A stretch of 64,000 nt of DNA from Gonatopus flavifemur. Lineage: Eukaryota > Arthropoda > Insecta > Hymenoptera > Dryinidae. Of the stretch, positions 33,486 to 45,794 are shown piece after piece. The translations under genes and the position numbers were made by a program. The notes under the pieces are model-generated. The model was not told where the DNA came from, did no database searches, and saw nothing but the letters and a program-made list of their open reading frames with translations. Position 1 is the stretch's first letter; each line of letters opens with the position of its first letter. The stretch is from contig JAFFJZ010000026.1 of NCBI GenBank assembly GCA_018340375.1, positions 3,410,001 through 3,474,000 of the forward strand, in the 5' to 3' direction.

Positions 33486-34135
33486 CGTTAATATTTCGCA
33501 AGTAGACAAATTTTTCATAAAAATAAAAGAATTACAGTTTTTCATGAGAAAAATTCTCAGTTTTTCGACGAAAAAATTAATTTTTCATTATAAGTGACAT
33601 AAGACCCTTTAAAATGCCAATAAAATAGAAAGAACGATTGTTCTGACTGTGTGGCGCGTGATACTGTGAATTTGATATTTTTTTCTGAAAGCTAAGACTC
33701 TTTCACATGAAATATATGATTTTCAAGATGTGCATATTTTTTTTTTGAATACAACTGATGAATGTTTGAATACTTGCCATTATGATTTTTTGAATTTTCC
33801 AAATTTTTTCTGTTTTAATCTTTCCGTTAATTTTTTTGAAGAGAAGCATTCTTTACAAAAATGGGAAAAAGATAGTTTTACATAGAAAAAATTCTTAGCT
33901 TTATGATGAAAATATTCATGTTTTATTATAAGTAACAGAAGACTCCTTAAAATTCGATTAAAGTAGGAAAACGGTTTTTCTGACTTTCCGGCACGTGTTA
34001 CTGCAAACTTGATATTTTCTTCTGAAAACTGAGACATTTTCGCATGAAATAAGTCATGATCATGATGTCCATATCCTTTGCTTCAATATAATTAATAATT
34101 ATGTGAATATTTGTCATTGGCTTTATAATTTTTTT
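33486..34135. repeat. Two diverged tandem units of about 320-340 bp
   Basis: The second unit (from about 33829) repeats landmarks of the first: TCATTATAAGT/TTATTATAAGTAACA, AAGACYCYTTAAAAT, TTCTGACT followed by a GCGTG/CACGTG triplet, and CACATGAAAT/CGCATGAAAT. AT-rich and non-coding. The sequence from 34136 to 34687 has no gene that I can support. Confidence 0.65.
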
Positions 34136-35183
34136 GAGCAGTGGAAAAACTTCATGATCCTTTTCAATTCACAACATTTGAATTTGCCTTATCATCAGTA
34201 CAATATACTTTGAAACACTGAAATACGATCAACTTTGAAGCAGCAAACCAAATGCCTTCACTAATATTATTGAACTAAATCTTGACAATACAAACAAAAG
34301 CCGAATGACTTATTTTTCCCATAAACAGACAAAATTCTTATGTGCCGGAAATATCCCGGAGCGAATTGCAAAGGGATGAAATTATACGGGACCAATTTAA
34401 ATAACGATGAAATTACAAAGGAACAATTTAAGCAAGGATGAAAATTTTCAGGATCAAATTACCACGGACGAATTTCTTGAATGAAATTCACCAGGATCAA
34501 ATTCTGCAGGATCAATCTCGTGGTCACCGAATTGATTGCCGTTAAGAAATAGGTACGTTAACGACAATATTATTGAGAAATAAAAAGTTGAAAATGTGAC
34601 TTTTAACATGGTGTCTCATGGGATTATGAGTCTTAAAAACGATTTTCGAGAGTATAAAAAACAAGATCTCAACAAAAAACCTCAGAACCCCAATAAAAAT
34701 ATTTCTCTGCAAAACTATGATAGTTTCTCTGTAGAACTCTGTGAGTGTGCAGTTGAGAGAAATGAGGGATTTTTTCTGCAAATTGTTACCTGAAAACTCT
34801 GAAGAATCTTACCAAAACCCCGCATATTTCCATCGGATGCAGGAATTTTTCTACAAATCCCGAAATTTTTCTGCAACACTTAACTGAAGAGAAATACAAA
34901 GTTTTCTCTACAATTTTTTGTGGATGAAATGCGGAATTTTGCATGAACAGGTAGAGTTAACTCTGCAAATTCCTACATTTTTCTTCGAATCCACCAGGCA
35001 GAACAATGCAGACTTTTTTCTTCATTTCTGTGGTGAGATAAATTCAGACATTTGCTAAGAAAGGCAGAGTTAACTCTGCAAATCCCTGCATTTTTCTGCC
35101 TTCAGGATTCGAAGAGAAATGTAGGGATTTGCAGGGTTGACTCTACCTTTCTTTGCAGAAGTCTTTATCTTCTCCACCACATA

Positions 35184-35734
35184 GTACTCGGGCCCAGGAC
35201 CATTTCGTGTAGTTATTACCGCTCATTTGTAACTTTGTATATCACTTTTTCAAGCCGAATCTGCCCACTTCTTATCAGCAAAAATTCCTGGGAATGGGGC
35301 TTTTTCTTCTGAGACCCTTGATCAACTTTAGGGTGTCAGCCAACAAATATGGTGCAAAGAATTTGTCGGCCAAGACTATCACTGCCTTCTAAATATTCTC
35401 TAAAAGGATTAGCTTGCTAGGGATAAATTTTATGACGTCATAACTTTACCATCTTTGGGGTGTCGCACACGTCAAATGACCCAAAACGTTTGGGTCAGAC
35501 ACATTATTTCTTGCACTTTATATTCAAATATTTCTCGATTGCAAAAGAAAGAACATGTCGGTCATAAATATTATGCTCGCACCAAATAATGACTGTTCAA
35601 GGGTGTCAGAAGAAAACGCCCCATTTCCAGGGATTTTTACTGATAAAAAGTGGGTAGACTCGGCATAAAGAAGTGATAAACAAAATTACAAGTGAGCGGT
35701 AATAATCACACGAGAAGGTCCTGGGCCCGAGGAC
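35184..35734. mobile_element. 551-bp palindromic MITE with TA duplication, nested
   Basis: Ends start GTACTCGGGCCCAGGACC (other arm GTCCTCGGGCCCAGGACC); TA at 35182-35183 and 35735-35736. The arms of about 200 bp share GATTATTACCGCTCA-like and GGGTGTCAG motifs. Confidence 0.88.
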
Positions 35735-36337
35735 TAACAGAAATCAACGAAAAATTCTATATTTCTCTGCTAGTATGATTTGCAGAAAAATGCAGAGATT
35801 TGCAGAGTCAACTCCACCTTTCATAGCAAAAGTGCACATTTTATCTACCACAGAAGTGAAGACAAAAGTCTGCATTTTTCTCCCTTTAGGATTCGAAGAG
35901 AAATGTAGGGATTTGCAGAGTTACTTCTACCTTTCTATGCAAAACTCCACATTTCTCCCATCACAAGATTGTGCGGACAATCCTGTATTCCTCTGCTGGT
36001 ATGATCCGCAGGAAAATGTAGGAAATTGCAGAGTCAACTCTACCTGTTTGAGTAAAAATCCATTTTTTTCCGCCACAGAAATGAAGAAAAAACATAGACT
36101 TCTCAAAAACGTAGAGTTTACTCTGCAAATCTCTACATTTTTCTTCGAATCATACCCGCAGAGAAATGCAGAGTTTTTTCTTCATGCCTGTGGTGGAAAA
36201 AATTACAAGTCGAAATCCAAAGAAACCTTTGTCCCACGACCTATTCATTTCTCGTTTCAGAAGATTCTGAATCGATTGGTTTATGTCCCATAGAGACAGA
36301 TTTTTCAAAATTTTTTGTCGCGTTGATTCTCATATAT

Positions 36338-36542
36338 GGTATTTTAAGATCAATGACATCATCTCGGAGATCTGTTGATGTGATAGAGGCTTTGCTTCTC
36401 ACTCGCAGGACCCGGGTTCGATCCTCATTGGGGCAACTTTCAATAACTGACTTTCACTGTGGTCTCTCTTCCAGAATGTCACGCAGATCAGATTCGAACA
36501 ATAATAACTGAGGGAAATTCCGAAAAAATTTTTTTTTCCAAA
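36338..36542 (+). repeat. tRNA-derived SINE, copy 2
   Basis: Same family as 23494-23712, with the B box in the form GGGTTCGATCC. A-box-like GATGTGATAGAGGC is conserved exactly. Ends in AAAAAATTTTTTTTTCC. Inserted inside the 34688 foldback. Confidence 0.78.
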
Positions 36543-37488
36543 AAAAAGTGGACGGAGATGAACAGAATTTTGTAGAGTAATGCAGAAATTTGTAGAGTAA
36601 TATTTGTAGAGAAAACTCGACAATATTATACAGAACTCTGCAAAACTCCTTACGATGCAGCAATTTGCAGAAAAATACGGAGAAATGAGAAGAATTGTAT
36701 GGTTCCCTGGTAAAAATGTGGACAAAAACACATAGTAAACCCAAGTAAATCGTTTAGTTTTATTCAGAATTAAAACAAATTATTTCCGAACTGTTTAGGT
36801 TCTTTTAGTTTTGTTTCAATTTTTCTACCTGGGTTGTGAAAATGCAGAAATTTGTGAGAAAACTAGAAATTCTCTATAAAACTCTGCAAAACTCCTTGAA
36901 AAAACTCTACAAAACTCTTCCCAAGCGTCCGAAATCTCAGAGTTTTGTAGAGTTCTGTAGAGAAATACTTGTATTGGGGAACTTATAGATTTTTTCAAGG
37001 AGATTCGAATGGATGGAAGAAAACCATAGGTTATCGACTAAAAAACGTTGAAAATCATGATTAACGTATGTTATTTGTGATTTAGGCCATAAAAGGATAT
37101 TTTACGAGCATACAAATTATATCTGATTTTCAATATTTCCATCATTGAAGCATTTCTTGATTCATCTTATTGTTCAAAAAGAGTTTTAGATGCTCTATTT
37201 ATACGATCAATTCAATTGGAATATGAAGCACCCCACAGTACCCCGACTTCGTACGGCACCAACCGCTGGTGCTACCTTAAAATGTTTCAGTTCACGTTCA
37301 GTACGCGTTCCTTCAACTTTATATATACTTTCACCACACGCTTTATACGTTTCCCTTTCACCAAGGTAATGTCGGAAGTACTTAGAAACTGTAGCTTCTT
37401 ATCGTAATTATTATATTCTATAGAATTTTGTTGAGAAATTCTTCAAGAACCGATATCATTGAATATGATTATATTCACTATAAATGAT

Positions 37489-37803
37489 CCCTGGTGGACA
37501 AATTTTGTTGAAAATCGTTGAAATTTTTTGAGATTCTCAAAGAAGAGTTTTTCAGAGGATTTGAGAGGGGTTCATAGTTTTTTAGAGAGTTTCAATGATT
37601 TTCAAAACATTTCAGAGTTCTGCAGAAATATTTAGAAACATTTTCAGTGGAAAAACGTGCCCGATAAGTTAGAGTTTTTCAGAATTTTTCAGAATTGGAA
37701 AAAACTTTCATAGATTCTCAGAGTTTTTCAGCGAGATTCAGAGTTTTGCATTGAAATTCAGAGAAACTTTCAGAGATTTCCAGAGAAATTTTTTTCACTA
37801 GGG
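37489..37803. mobile_element. CCC-type foldback of about 315 bp
   Basis: Ends CCCTGGTGGACAAATTT and, inverse, CCCTAGTGAAAAAAATTTC. The interior is rich in CAGAGTTTTTCAGA blocks as in the 25591 element. A flanking 2-bp repeat is not clear (AT versus GT). The preceding 36982-37486 holds no supported feature. Confidence 0.65.
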
Positions 37804-37954
37804 GTATCTTTCTTGTAGAAATTTCCCGATAAAATTCCATGGAATACGGTGGATACGATAAGGAGTTCATATCATTCAATCACCATGCAACGTTGGAAAT
37901 TTACGATTCAGAAAACGATAGGAAAAATCTATCATAAATCAGTTTGGATGAAGA

Positions 37955-38068
37955 AGTTTTAGTAGGAGCATGTATGAGTTATAAATTTGGAGTTATAAAT
38001 GAGTCATATGTTACTGTAACTCATTTATAGCTCTAAATTTATAACTCATACATGCTCCTACTAAAACT
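37955..38068. repeat. 114-bp near-perfect palindrome
   Basis: Arms of about 50 bp start AGTTTTAGTAGGAGCATG and continue into ATGAGTTATAAATTT. A second small palindrome (AAGTAAGTAACATTGTTACT) lies at about 38100-38128. No target duplication identified. Confidence 0.8.
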
Positions 38069-38318
38069 CCTTTACATTAACATTTATTCTTTTTCTTTAA
38101 GTAAGTAACATTGTTACTTACTTGAGTTTTGAGTTGGAACATATGAATTTTGTATTGTTTTGCAAAATATCTAATAAACGAAAATGCTGAATGTATAATT
38201 ACATGCTTGAAATTACGTATTGAATATGGATGGATTTTATTTCTCTATTGTTTTTTTGTTCATTATTAAATATAGTAAAATAATCATATAAACGCACTCA
38301 GAATGTTGAAATTGTTAG

Positions 38319-38565
38319 AGGATCATAACACAGAATGAGCATAATACCGAATAGTCATAGTCCGGAATAAAAAATATAAATTTCAATATAAAATCGAATA
38401 CTTGGCCACTTCCATCATAGAAAAATTCGTGTTTTTTGGCTGTTAAATCAGTTTTTGAAGATGTAGGTGGCTGATTATTTGATTTACATTGAAATTTATA
38501 TTTGTTTACTCGGGATTATGCACATTCGGGGCTATGAATATTCAGGATTATGACCATTCGATCCC
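38319..38565. repeat. Degenerate inverted repeat of ATTCGG-TATG blocks
   Basis: The ends GGATCATAA and TTCGATCC pair. The arms share AAATTTCAAT-type and GAATA-TCATA blocks. Low-complexity, non-coding, probably a decayed foldback. Confidence 0.5.
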
Positions 38566-38940
38566 ATACAGCAAAACTTTTGCTTCATCTAAAAAATCTC
38601 TACTGGATGTTTAAAAGATTTCTTATGCAACAGTTTGCAATGTCTTTAAGATGTCTTAGTTTATGAAATCTAAAAGATGTCTTTAGATCTCTTTCAGATT
38701 TCTTAAACGAAAACATCTTGAAGACAGTAAAGTTGTTTTATAAGAAATTTTTCAGAAAAAGCAAAATTTTTAATTTTTCTAATTTTTAAATCAAAATGAG
38801 GCATAACGTATGCCTCGTACTCTGGTATGATGCTATAACGTTGAGATTTTCCTTCAATCATTGTCATCAACCATTTAAAAACATTTTGAATGTCTAATAT
38901 TAAACAACATTTGCAACATTTGAAAATTTGCAACTGTTAT

Positions 38941-39224
38941 TCCAGGTAACATACAAAAATCACTGATGAATTATAGAAAAAGAACTTCTTCTGGACTCTT
39001 TTAGAATTTAAAGAATTCCTGAAGAAGTCCAAGAAGAATTTGTCAGACATTTTCGGGTTCTCTTAAAATTCTCTCACACTTCTTTGAGAATTTAAAGAGA
39101 ACTGGCAAATGTCAGATGACTCGAATTCTTTGTTAAACTCTTCAGTAATTCTTTGAATTCTTGAAGAGTTCAGGAGAAGTTCTTTTTTTCAGAATTCATC
39201 AGCGATTCTCAAGTGTTATCTGGA
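38941..39224. mobile_element. CCC-type (TCC) foldback, 284 bp, flanked by AT
   Basis: Ends TCCAGGTAACATAC and GTGTTATCTGGA; AT at 38939-38940 and 39225-39226. The arms carry GATGAATT and AGAACTTCTTC. TCCAGRTAACA resembles the CCCAGATAGCACAAG ends of the 18949 family. Confidence 0.78.
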
Positions 39225-39584
39225 ATGTACCCTGAAAGCACAGGTGCATGAAATTTTCTGCAAAATTTATGCAAACATCTTTTGCAAATGCTTCAAAGCA
39301 CGTGATTGAGTCTGACATTTGGCTAACTACTTACATTATTTATATTTCCATCGTTAACAGCATTTTCTTCTTCGGTCAACATATGAGATTTATCAACTTC
39401 ATTTGTCCGTTTGAGAAGAGGATTTCCTCCAGCATAATTATGTTCGTCCGATGAGTGATGCTGTGAGGCAAATATGCATGTTTTCCTGAAAAATCATGAT
39501 TGTTTCATGATGGAAAAGTTTCATAGATATTAAAGATTATCAAAATTCATGATTTGTACAACAGCGGAAACACCAAGGAAAACA

Positions 39585-40215
39585 AAAATTAAAATAGATG
39601 CCGAGACAATTGAACAAGTGAAAGAATATAAATATCTAGGAAGCATAATTACAGAAAATAGCAAAAGCGAGAGAGATATAAGAGCAAGAATAGCACAAGG
39701 GAAACAGGCTTTTCACCAAAAGGAGTAGTTATTATGCTCAAAGAATATTAGTTTAGAAATAAGGAAGAAATTCTTGAAGAGTTACGTTTGGAGCACAGCA
39801 TTATATGGTTGCGAAACTTGGACAATGGGGAAAACTGACCAACGAAGACTTGAAGCTTTTGAAATGTGGTGTTATAGAAGGATGCTCAGAATAAATCAGA
39901 GAAAATCAATGAAGAAGTACTTGGAAAGATAAAGGAAAAAAGAAATCTTTTGAAACACGTCAATAAAAGAAGAAGTAATCTGATAGGACACACGCTACGG
40001 CATGATAGTTTATTGAAAACAATATTGGAAGGGAAAGTGAATGGTAAAACTTGTAAAGGTAGACCTAGATTAAGTTATATGAAACAAATTATACAAGACA
40101 AGAGCTGTCGTAGATATGTAGAAATTAAAGGTTTGGCGGATAATAGACAGGGTTGGAGGATTTCATCAAACCAGTCATAAGACTGATTACTCCATGATGA
40201 TGATGATGATGATAG
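39585..40215 (+). pseudogene. 3' fragment of a non-LTR retrotransposon (RTE/CR1-like) with (GAT)n tail
   Basis: The translation spans YKYLGSIITENSKSE, then KKFLKSYVWSTALYGCETW and RRLEAFEMWCYRRMLRI. A later frame gives KRRSNLIGHTLRHDSLLKTI and GRPRLSYMKQIIQD. This is the C-terminal region of a common animal endonuclease-reverse transcriptase. Stops and at least one frameshift are present; the catalytic domains are missing, the usual result of 5' truncation. It ends in a GATGATGATGATG tract at about 40195, the simple-repeat tail typical of RTE-like elements. Confidence 0.8.
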
Positions 40216-40660
40216 ATTATCAAAAGGAAATAAAATTTATATCTCATAAGGTTACACACAACTTAGGATTGAAATTGGTCACAGACTGGGTTATGCACAC
40301 TACCTTTAAATAGAAACATCTAATACGTCCGGGAATAATATTATTCTTACATAGTTGTGAAGTAGAAAACATTAACCCTTCGTGTAAACACTTCACTGTA
40401 AAATCCTAGGTATGTAATGAAGTCCCCTATGCTGAACGTGAAAAGTTTACAAAATTTCTGTGTTATCACAACATTGAGCGTGGGACTTTTACAATGAAAA
40501 ATGTATTTCTCCTACGCTGAGCGCATTACTTTCACAGAAAAATGTGACTTTTCCCAACTTTGAATGGGTAATGTACATTAAATATTTTTTCCAGTGTATA
40601 CCTTATAGATTGCAAATATTGATTTAAGGTTAGTTTCTATAACTTTTGATAAAACTCTTA
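40216..40660. other. Possible decayed MITE, no gene
   Basis: Between about 40395 and 40600 phrases such as GCTGAACGTGAAAAG and GCTGAGCGC recur in both orientations, bounded by CACTGTAAAA and TTTTTTCCAGTG. This is suggestive of an old TA-type MITE but boundaries are not secure. Confidence 0.35.
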
Positions 40661-40669
40661 ATTACTTAC

Positions 40670-40821
40670 CTTTGAGCTTCCAATCTACTTTTGGAAGTGT
40701 TTTTAGAAGTGTAATTTGTACAAAGAGAGCATTTGGCTCCAATAATCCGGCCGACATCATTTCTAATTTTGGTGAAACCTTGTTTCCAAATTCCATGCTC
40801 CGGTCTACCACCTCGACTCAT
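40670..40821 (-). pseudogene. First exon of a hAT-type gene: BED zinc finger with intact splice donor
   Basis: On the minus strand ATG at 40821 starts MSRGGRPEHGIW and continues to AKCSLCTN and SRLEAQ, a BED-like finger with the usual final His pattern altered. The exon ends CTCAAAG|GTAAGT, the same place and phase (2) as exon 1 of the hAT gene at 20350. No matching second exon is close by; minus-strand hAT sequence resumes at 30691. Confidence 0.6.
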
Positions 40822-40874
40822 TTTCATCATCTGCGCAGGGTACGCAAGCGCCATATTAATTACTCATCATGAAG

Positions 40875-42345
40875 GTTAGGTTTGCAATGTATGAAACTTG
40901 TATAAAACCCAGTACGTAAGATACATAGTATTATACATGTATAATACTTGTATGAAAATTCGGGTATTATACTACGTATAATACTTTCCCAACCCTGGTG
41001 AGCGTATACCTTCCTTATTTATTTCAATACGTTGTATTGCATATTATAACATTGGTTCTAAAATACTCTCATCAATTCCGAACCAGATTCTTCCGTATTC
41101 AATTTGAAATCATATTTTTAATCCACGAATCAAGTTTCCACGATACATAAAATAACACTTTCATTCCATACCACAAATACAGTACTTTCATTCCCTTATA
41201 TATGAGGAACATGGAAGTAAGAATACAACTCACACATAATCGCTTGTTAATATTACATTCAATTCAAAAATTGATTAAAATATAGAAACATCAATAACTA
41301 CCATGTATTTGAAAATTTGTTTACGTTCCTCATCTAACGGCCCGGTCCCTACAAAAACATATTGCTCGTTTGTTTTGATTCTACGCTTTCCGCGTGTTCA
41401 CCTCCCCCCAGATCGGCCGCCACTCAACAAACGTTTAAATGCCAGATTTAATTCGATGATAGTTTATTATACGAGCAACATATCTTTACTCGTCGATCAT
41501 CGAGTTTTATAAAATACTCAATTGTCATTCAATCGAAGTGTATCCTTCCAATTAGGACGTATTTATTGATTTAATCATTTATTATTCTAAGTTTTTATTA
41601 TCAATGCAAGTGTATTGAGATTAATATTCCGGTATAAGATTTAATTCTTATATGGACGAACAGTTTCACGGTGACAATGAGTGGAAGTGAAAGTTAATTA
41701 TATCCTGTAGTGACTACTGCAATGAATCATGCATAATATACGACCATTTTACAAAAAAACTTCTGGGAAATATTTTCCTTCGAAAGAGCGGTTATCCCGA
41801 AAAAAGTCGTATCAAAAGAGGTGAGTTTTTTTATTTCAATTTTGTTTGATTTCCACAAGTTTTTTCCTAATTTCAATCTTAAAAAGTATGAAAATGCTCT
41901 CACACTTTCATACTCTTCATTCACAAGAATATCAGTTCTTCAAGTGATTTTTTTTACATGTATTAAGATGCATATTAATGGATCCATGACAATGAGGATG
42001 CTTGAAATTAGTATTTTCTATCTCTTCGGCAGATCATAGCAATTCATATTTTTTATCGTTTTGTTCATTTCATAGAGAAATTTTGTATACTGAGAACACT
42101 CCTCTTGTTTTCATTCGAATTTTCACGATGTTCTAAAAAAACAAATGTTTGATTTCATGATTCTGGACAAATTTGGGCGTATTCTTTTACTTGTTTTCAG
42201 GCATGTTTGAAATTTTGAAGGTTTGTTATACATTACATTAATATATTATGTATACATACATAATGACATAAAATATATAATACATATATGAGGTCTCAAG
42301 AACCCAAAGAAACAAAGTTAATAATTTAATATGAAATTCATTGAA
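40875..42345. other. No supported gene
   Basis: AT-rich. A slightly CpG-richer patch at about 41320-41440 and a TATA/ACAT-rich tract at 42230-42300 are the only local features. I cannot support a coding region. Confidence 0.4.
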
Positions 42346-42349
42346 CCGT

Positions 42350-42503
42350 TGTTGAGCAATTATCTTTTGTTATACGTGATGTCTCCAATATGTTGATAAA
42401 GATTTCACTTTTCACGCTTCCTTCTCTGTGTGTCAGACAACAAATGTTCCCTATCGCGATCTTTCAAACATCCGATATCGACTTGTCCGTCTTGATCGTG
42501 ACT
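42350..42503. repeat. Outer inverted repeat, left copy
   Basis: Reverse-complement match (about 87 percent over about 145 bp) to 46381-46529. Landmarks are GTTGAGC, GATGTCTCCAAT, CTTTTCACGCTTC and GATCTTTCAAACATCC. Together they frame the hAT element at 43019 and may be arms of an older palindromic element. Confidence 0.8.
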
Positions 42504-43368
42504 CTTATTGAGAATTTATGTCATACTGATCTTCAACTGACATGTCAATGAAGATTAATCAAACGTACATAATCGGATGTCATTACAATTCTTCTGTTAT
42601 GACAGGGAATGGTATTCTTCACGAGCCCTCACAAATCTGGTATTAAGTTGATTATTTGAGAAATAGATAACGCGATGAAACCGTTTCATACCATGTTTTG
42701 ATTTCCACGTTGACAACGTCTGGATACCACTGGAAATTTCATGATCCTTGCCTTTTTTCATACAACAAGAGATGTTTTCCACCGTGATCCCTCACTTTTC
42801 TGTTATCCAATTCATCGTGGTTTTCATAAAAAATCATTTCCAAACCAATCTTAATCTCCCATGGTGATCAATCATGATGCATGACAATCAGCAGAGACTT
42901 AAAAATTCAATGTTTTCAGCTGCTGCTTGTGACGAAAATACAATTCATCGGTCCTGATCTGTCTTGTTTCAGTGATAACGTTGTTTTTTCAAATAGGAGG
43001 TAGCATAATACATATATTTAGGGTTACCATACGTCCGGGAAAACCCGGACATGTACTCTTTTCAGGATGCGCGGGAAACGTCCAGCAGGGTTTTCGACTT
43101 GTCCTCTTCAGTACTCTTCTTGTCCTCTTTTCATGGAATGAATTGGACCTCTTTTCCGATATCGAAAAAACTATCAGAGTAGTGAAAATCTATTCCCAAT
43201 ATCGTATTTATTGAAAAATGACGAAATGTCACATCATTGGTAGAAAAATCAAGCTACTGTGAAATGATCACTTTGGTTATTTCTGATATACTTTTTGAAA
43301 TCTACCCATCACATGATTCTGCCGCAACTTGTAATGCAGCCTTGCTTTATAAATCGAACAAACCGGTA

Positions 43369-43511
43369 GGGGCTGAATTCGCCAAACGAACATTTAACCA
43401 AATAGACATAATTTGACAATCACTAGTCATTTCTAGTATTTCCCAAAAAGTGACTAGTGATCATCAAATCATGACTATTCGGCGGAATGTTCGTTCGGCA
43501 AATTCAGACTG
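43369..43511. mobile_element. 143-bp palindromic MITE with TA flanks inside the hAT
   Basis: Arms GGGGCTGAATTCGCC and, inverse, CAGTCTGAATTTGCC; TA at 43367-43368 and 43512-43513. The arms also share ACGAACAT and CACTAGTCA. Confidence 0.75.
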
Positions 43512-43895
43512 TACCGAACAAATCTATTAGCCGATCGATTCATAGGATTATCGAATCGATACATCAATCTTGGTACATCATTTGTAGCCGCAGGAACGAA
43601 AGTCGAGGAATCCCCAAAGTCGTATAATTGAAGTGAGTCTAATTCTTATAATTGATAATTGATTGAGGAAAAGCACTATACGATTCAAATTAAGTTCTCT
43701 ATTCAAACGTTAAAATATATAACCTCATTTATTTTCTCTTATAGGTTATGTTTTTTGTCAAAGCCTAAAAAATACAGCAATCTCCTGGAGGGTCTTGATT
43801 TAGTTTATAAAAGTTATTACTTTCAAGTTTACGGATTGCTATTCATATCGTTCAATAATGACGATTACATGTTTCTTCTTTTTTTTATAGGAGAA

Positions 43896-45794
43896 ATGAA
43901 TATACCTAAACCTCGGAGGAAATGCAAATTCTCAATGGAATTGCAAAACAAATATCCATCATTCAAAGTAAATAAAACTAACCCCAGCATTGTAGAATGT
44001 AAAATATGTAATTCTACTCTTTCGATTGCCAATAAAGGAGCAGGAGACTTAGAGGCACATATACGCAGTGAAAAACACAAGAAAAATTTGAAGAGCCAAA
44101 TCGATATAACTCAGTTAGATAATTCTGTTCAAAGGGGAAATGATAATTATATGAAACTTGCTCAAGCTGCTGAAGGGACTCTGGCATTTCATACGGTAAT
44201 GCATCACCATTCTTATAAATCAATGGATTGTACTAGTGCTTTGCACAAGGTCATTTATAAAGACTCGAATGTGTGTAAAAATTTGTCTTGTGCGCGTACT
44301 AAGACTGAAGCCATAGTTAATGGGGTACTAGCACCGCACTCAGTTAACGTTATTCGAACAGAATTATCAACAATTCGATATATTGGTGTGCAAACAGATT
44401 CAAGTAATCATGGCTCTACAAAGATGTTTCCAATATGTGTACAATATTTCAATCATAAAAATGGTGGCATCCAAGTCAAAGTACTCGACATTAAAAGTGC
44501 GAGCAATGAAACATCAGAAACTATCGCAGGCATAATTTACAGAGTATTGAATGAATATGGATTGGAGGAAAAATGCATTTCGTTTACGGGTGACAATTGT
44601 AATACGAATTTTGGAGGGCGTAATAGAAAACCTGGAAAAAATGTATTTTCCAATTTAAAAACAGCCATTAATCCAGTTTTGATTGGTATAGGATGTCCTG
44701 CTCATATTTTGAATAATGCAACTCACGCTGGAACAGATACTCTACCTGTAGATATCGAATCAATTATTTTGAAAGTGTTCAATTATTTCTCAATTTATAC
44801 CGTTAGGACACACGCACTAGAAGAATTCTGCGAGTATGCCGAAATAAAAATTCGACCCCTTTTATATCATTCAAAAACCAGGTGGCTTTCTTTATTTCCA
44901 GCAGTGAACAGGTTTCTTCAAATGTAAGATGCATTAAAGGCATATTTTCTTTCGTTAGATGATGCTCCTGCATTGATAAAAACATTTTTCGAGAGCGACT
45001 TTGGAGAAGGTTATTTATTTGCAGTACATTCAATAATGTCACCGTTTCATGCATTGATTGAATCTATTGAGAGAGGAAAAAATTCCCTTCTGGAAATAAC
45101 AGAAATCCTAAAAACGTGTCGCGAGTCAATCGAGAACCGAATTTCTCAGAATTTTCTCCCATTGAAGGTTAGAGAAATTCTAAACAAAGCTGTTCACAAT
45201 GGTCTTGGCAAGGAAACTATAAAATTTGAAAAAGATATTCAGGATATAAACAACGCATGTTTGAGATATTTGGATTCTTGGTTGGAACCGTTCAAAGAAT
45301 TTGAATGTTTTCAATGGATGGATTTAAGAAATCCGTTACGGTCTGAAGACGTGTCAATGAGCATCTCATATTTACAGGAGAAAAGAATCGCAATAGACGA
45401 AGTGAAACTTTCTGATCAATTGTGTAATTTAAACAAGTTCATTGAGAGCACCAAGCATAATAACATTTCTAACAGAAAAACTGTTTCTGAAAAGTGGAGC
45501 GACTTTTTCAACAAATGTGAAGGAGGTGTTGAGGTCTTCTGAGAATTACTAATAATTTGTGAATTCTTTTATTCTATACCCGGTCATAACGCTAATGTTG
45601 AACGAATTTTTTCCCTGATCGCCAGTCAGTGGACTGATGAACGAAATTGTTTAACATTAGAATCAGTCAAGTCACTTATTTTAATCGAATTCAATCTCAA
45701 ACGAATGTCCTGCCTTGATTTTTGTGAGTATATCCTGAAAAATAACGATTTATTAAAGGAGATTCGGAATGCAGAAAAATATAAAACAAATTAA
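43896..45794 (+). pseudogene. hAT transposase with two in-frame stops
   Basis: A pyrimidine tract with TTTTTTATAG at 43881-43890 marks a 3' splice site; ATG at 43896 then opens MNIPKPRRKCKFS. Domain order: BED-like finger (VECKICNS...HIRSEKHKK), the N-terminal hAT region, the core with VQTDSSNHG and SFTGDNCNTNFGG, CPAHILNNA, SKTRWLSLFPA, and the dimerisation block SIPGHNANVERIFSLIASQWTDERN. The frame holds from 43896 to 45794 (633 codons) but is broken by TAA at 44925 and TGA at 45540, both without frameshift. All expected regions are present, so it died recently relative to its neighbours. The longer upstream open frame from 43659 is intronic. Confidence 0.9.

Larger units (their letters stand above)
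34688..36979. mobile_element. CCC-type foldback, 2.3 kb, flanked by AA, with nested insertions
   Basis: Ends CCCCAATAAAAATATTTCTC and, on the other strand, CCCCAATACAAGTATTTCTC; AA at 34686-34687 and 36980-36981. The body is a diverged array of CTCTGCAAA, GCAGAGTTAACTC and CATTTTTCTTCG blocks in both orientations. Open frames at 35052 and 35775 arise from these repeats. It hosts the 35184 MITE and a SINE at 36338. Confidence 0.8.

Noticed and set aside
34596..36293. Open frames of 65-172 codons in the 34688 element
   Set aside because: They consist of repeated CTCTGCAAATTT-type blocks in both orientations and carry no domain.
37489..37805. A 2-bp duplication for this foldback
   Set aside because: The flanks read AT and GT for the most natural boundaries; forcing a match would require uneven ends, so it is not counted as support.
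43659..43895. N-terminal extension of the hAT transposase frame
   Set aside because: A strong pyrimidine tract and AG at 43881-43890 precede the ATG at 43896; the upstream residues do not resemble hAT proteins.
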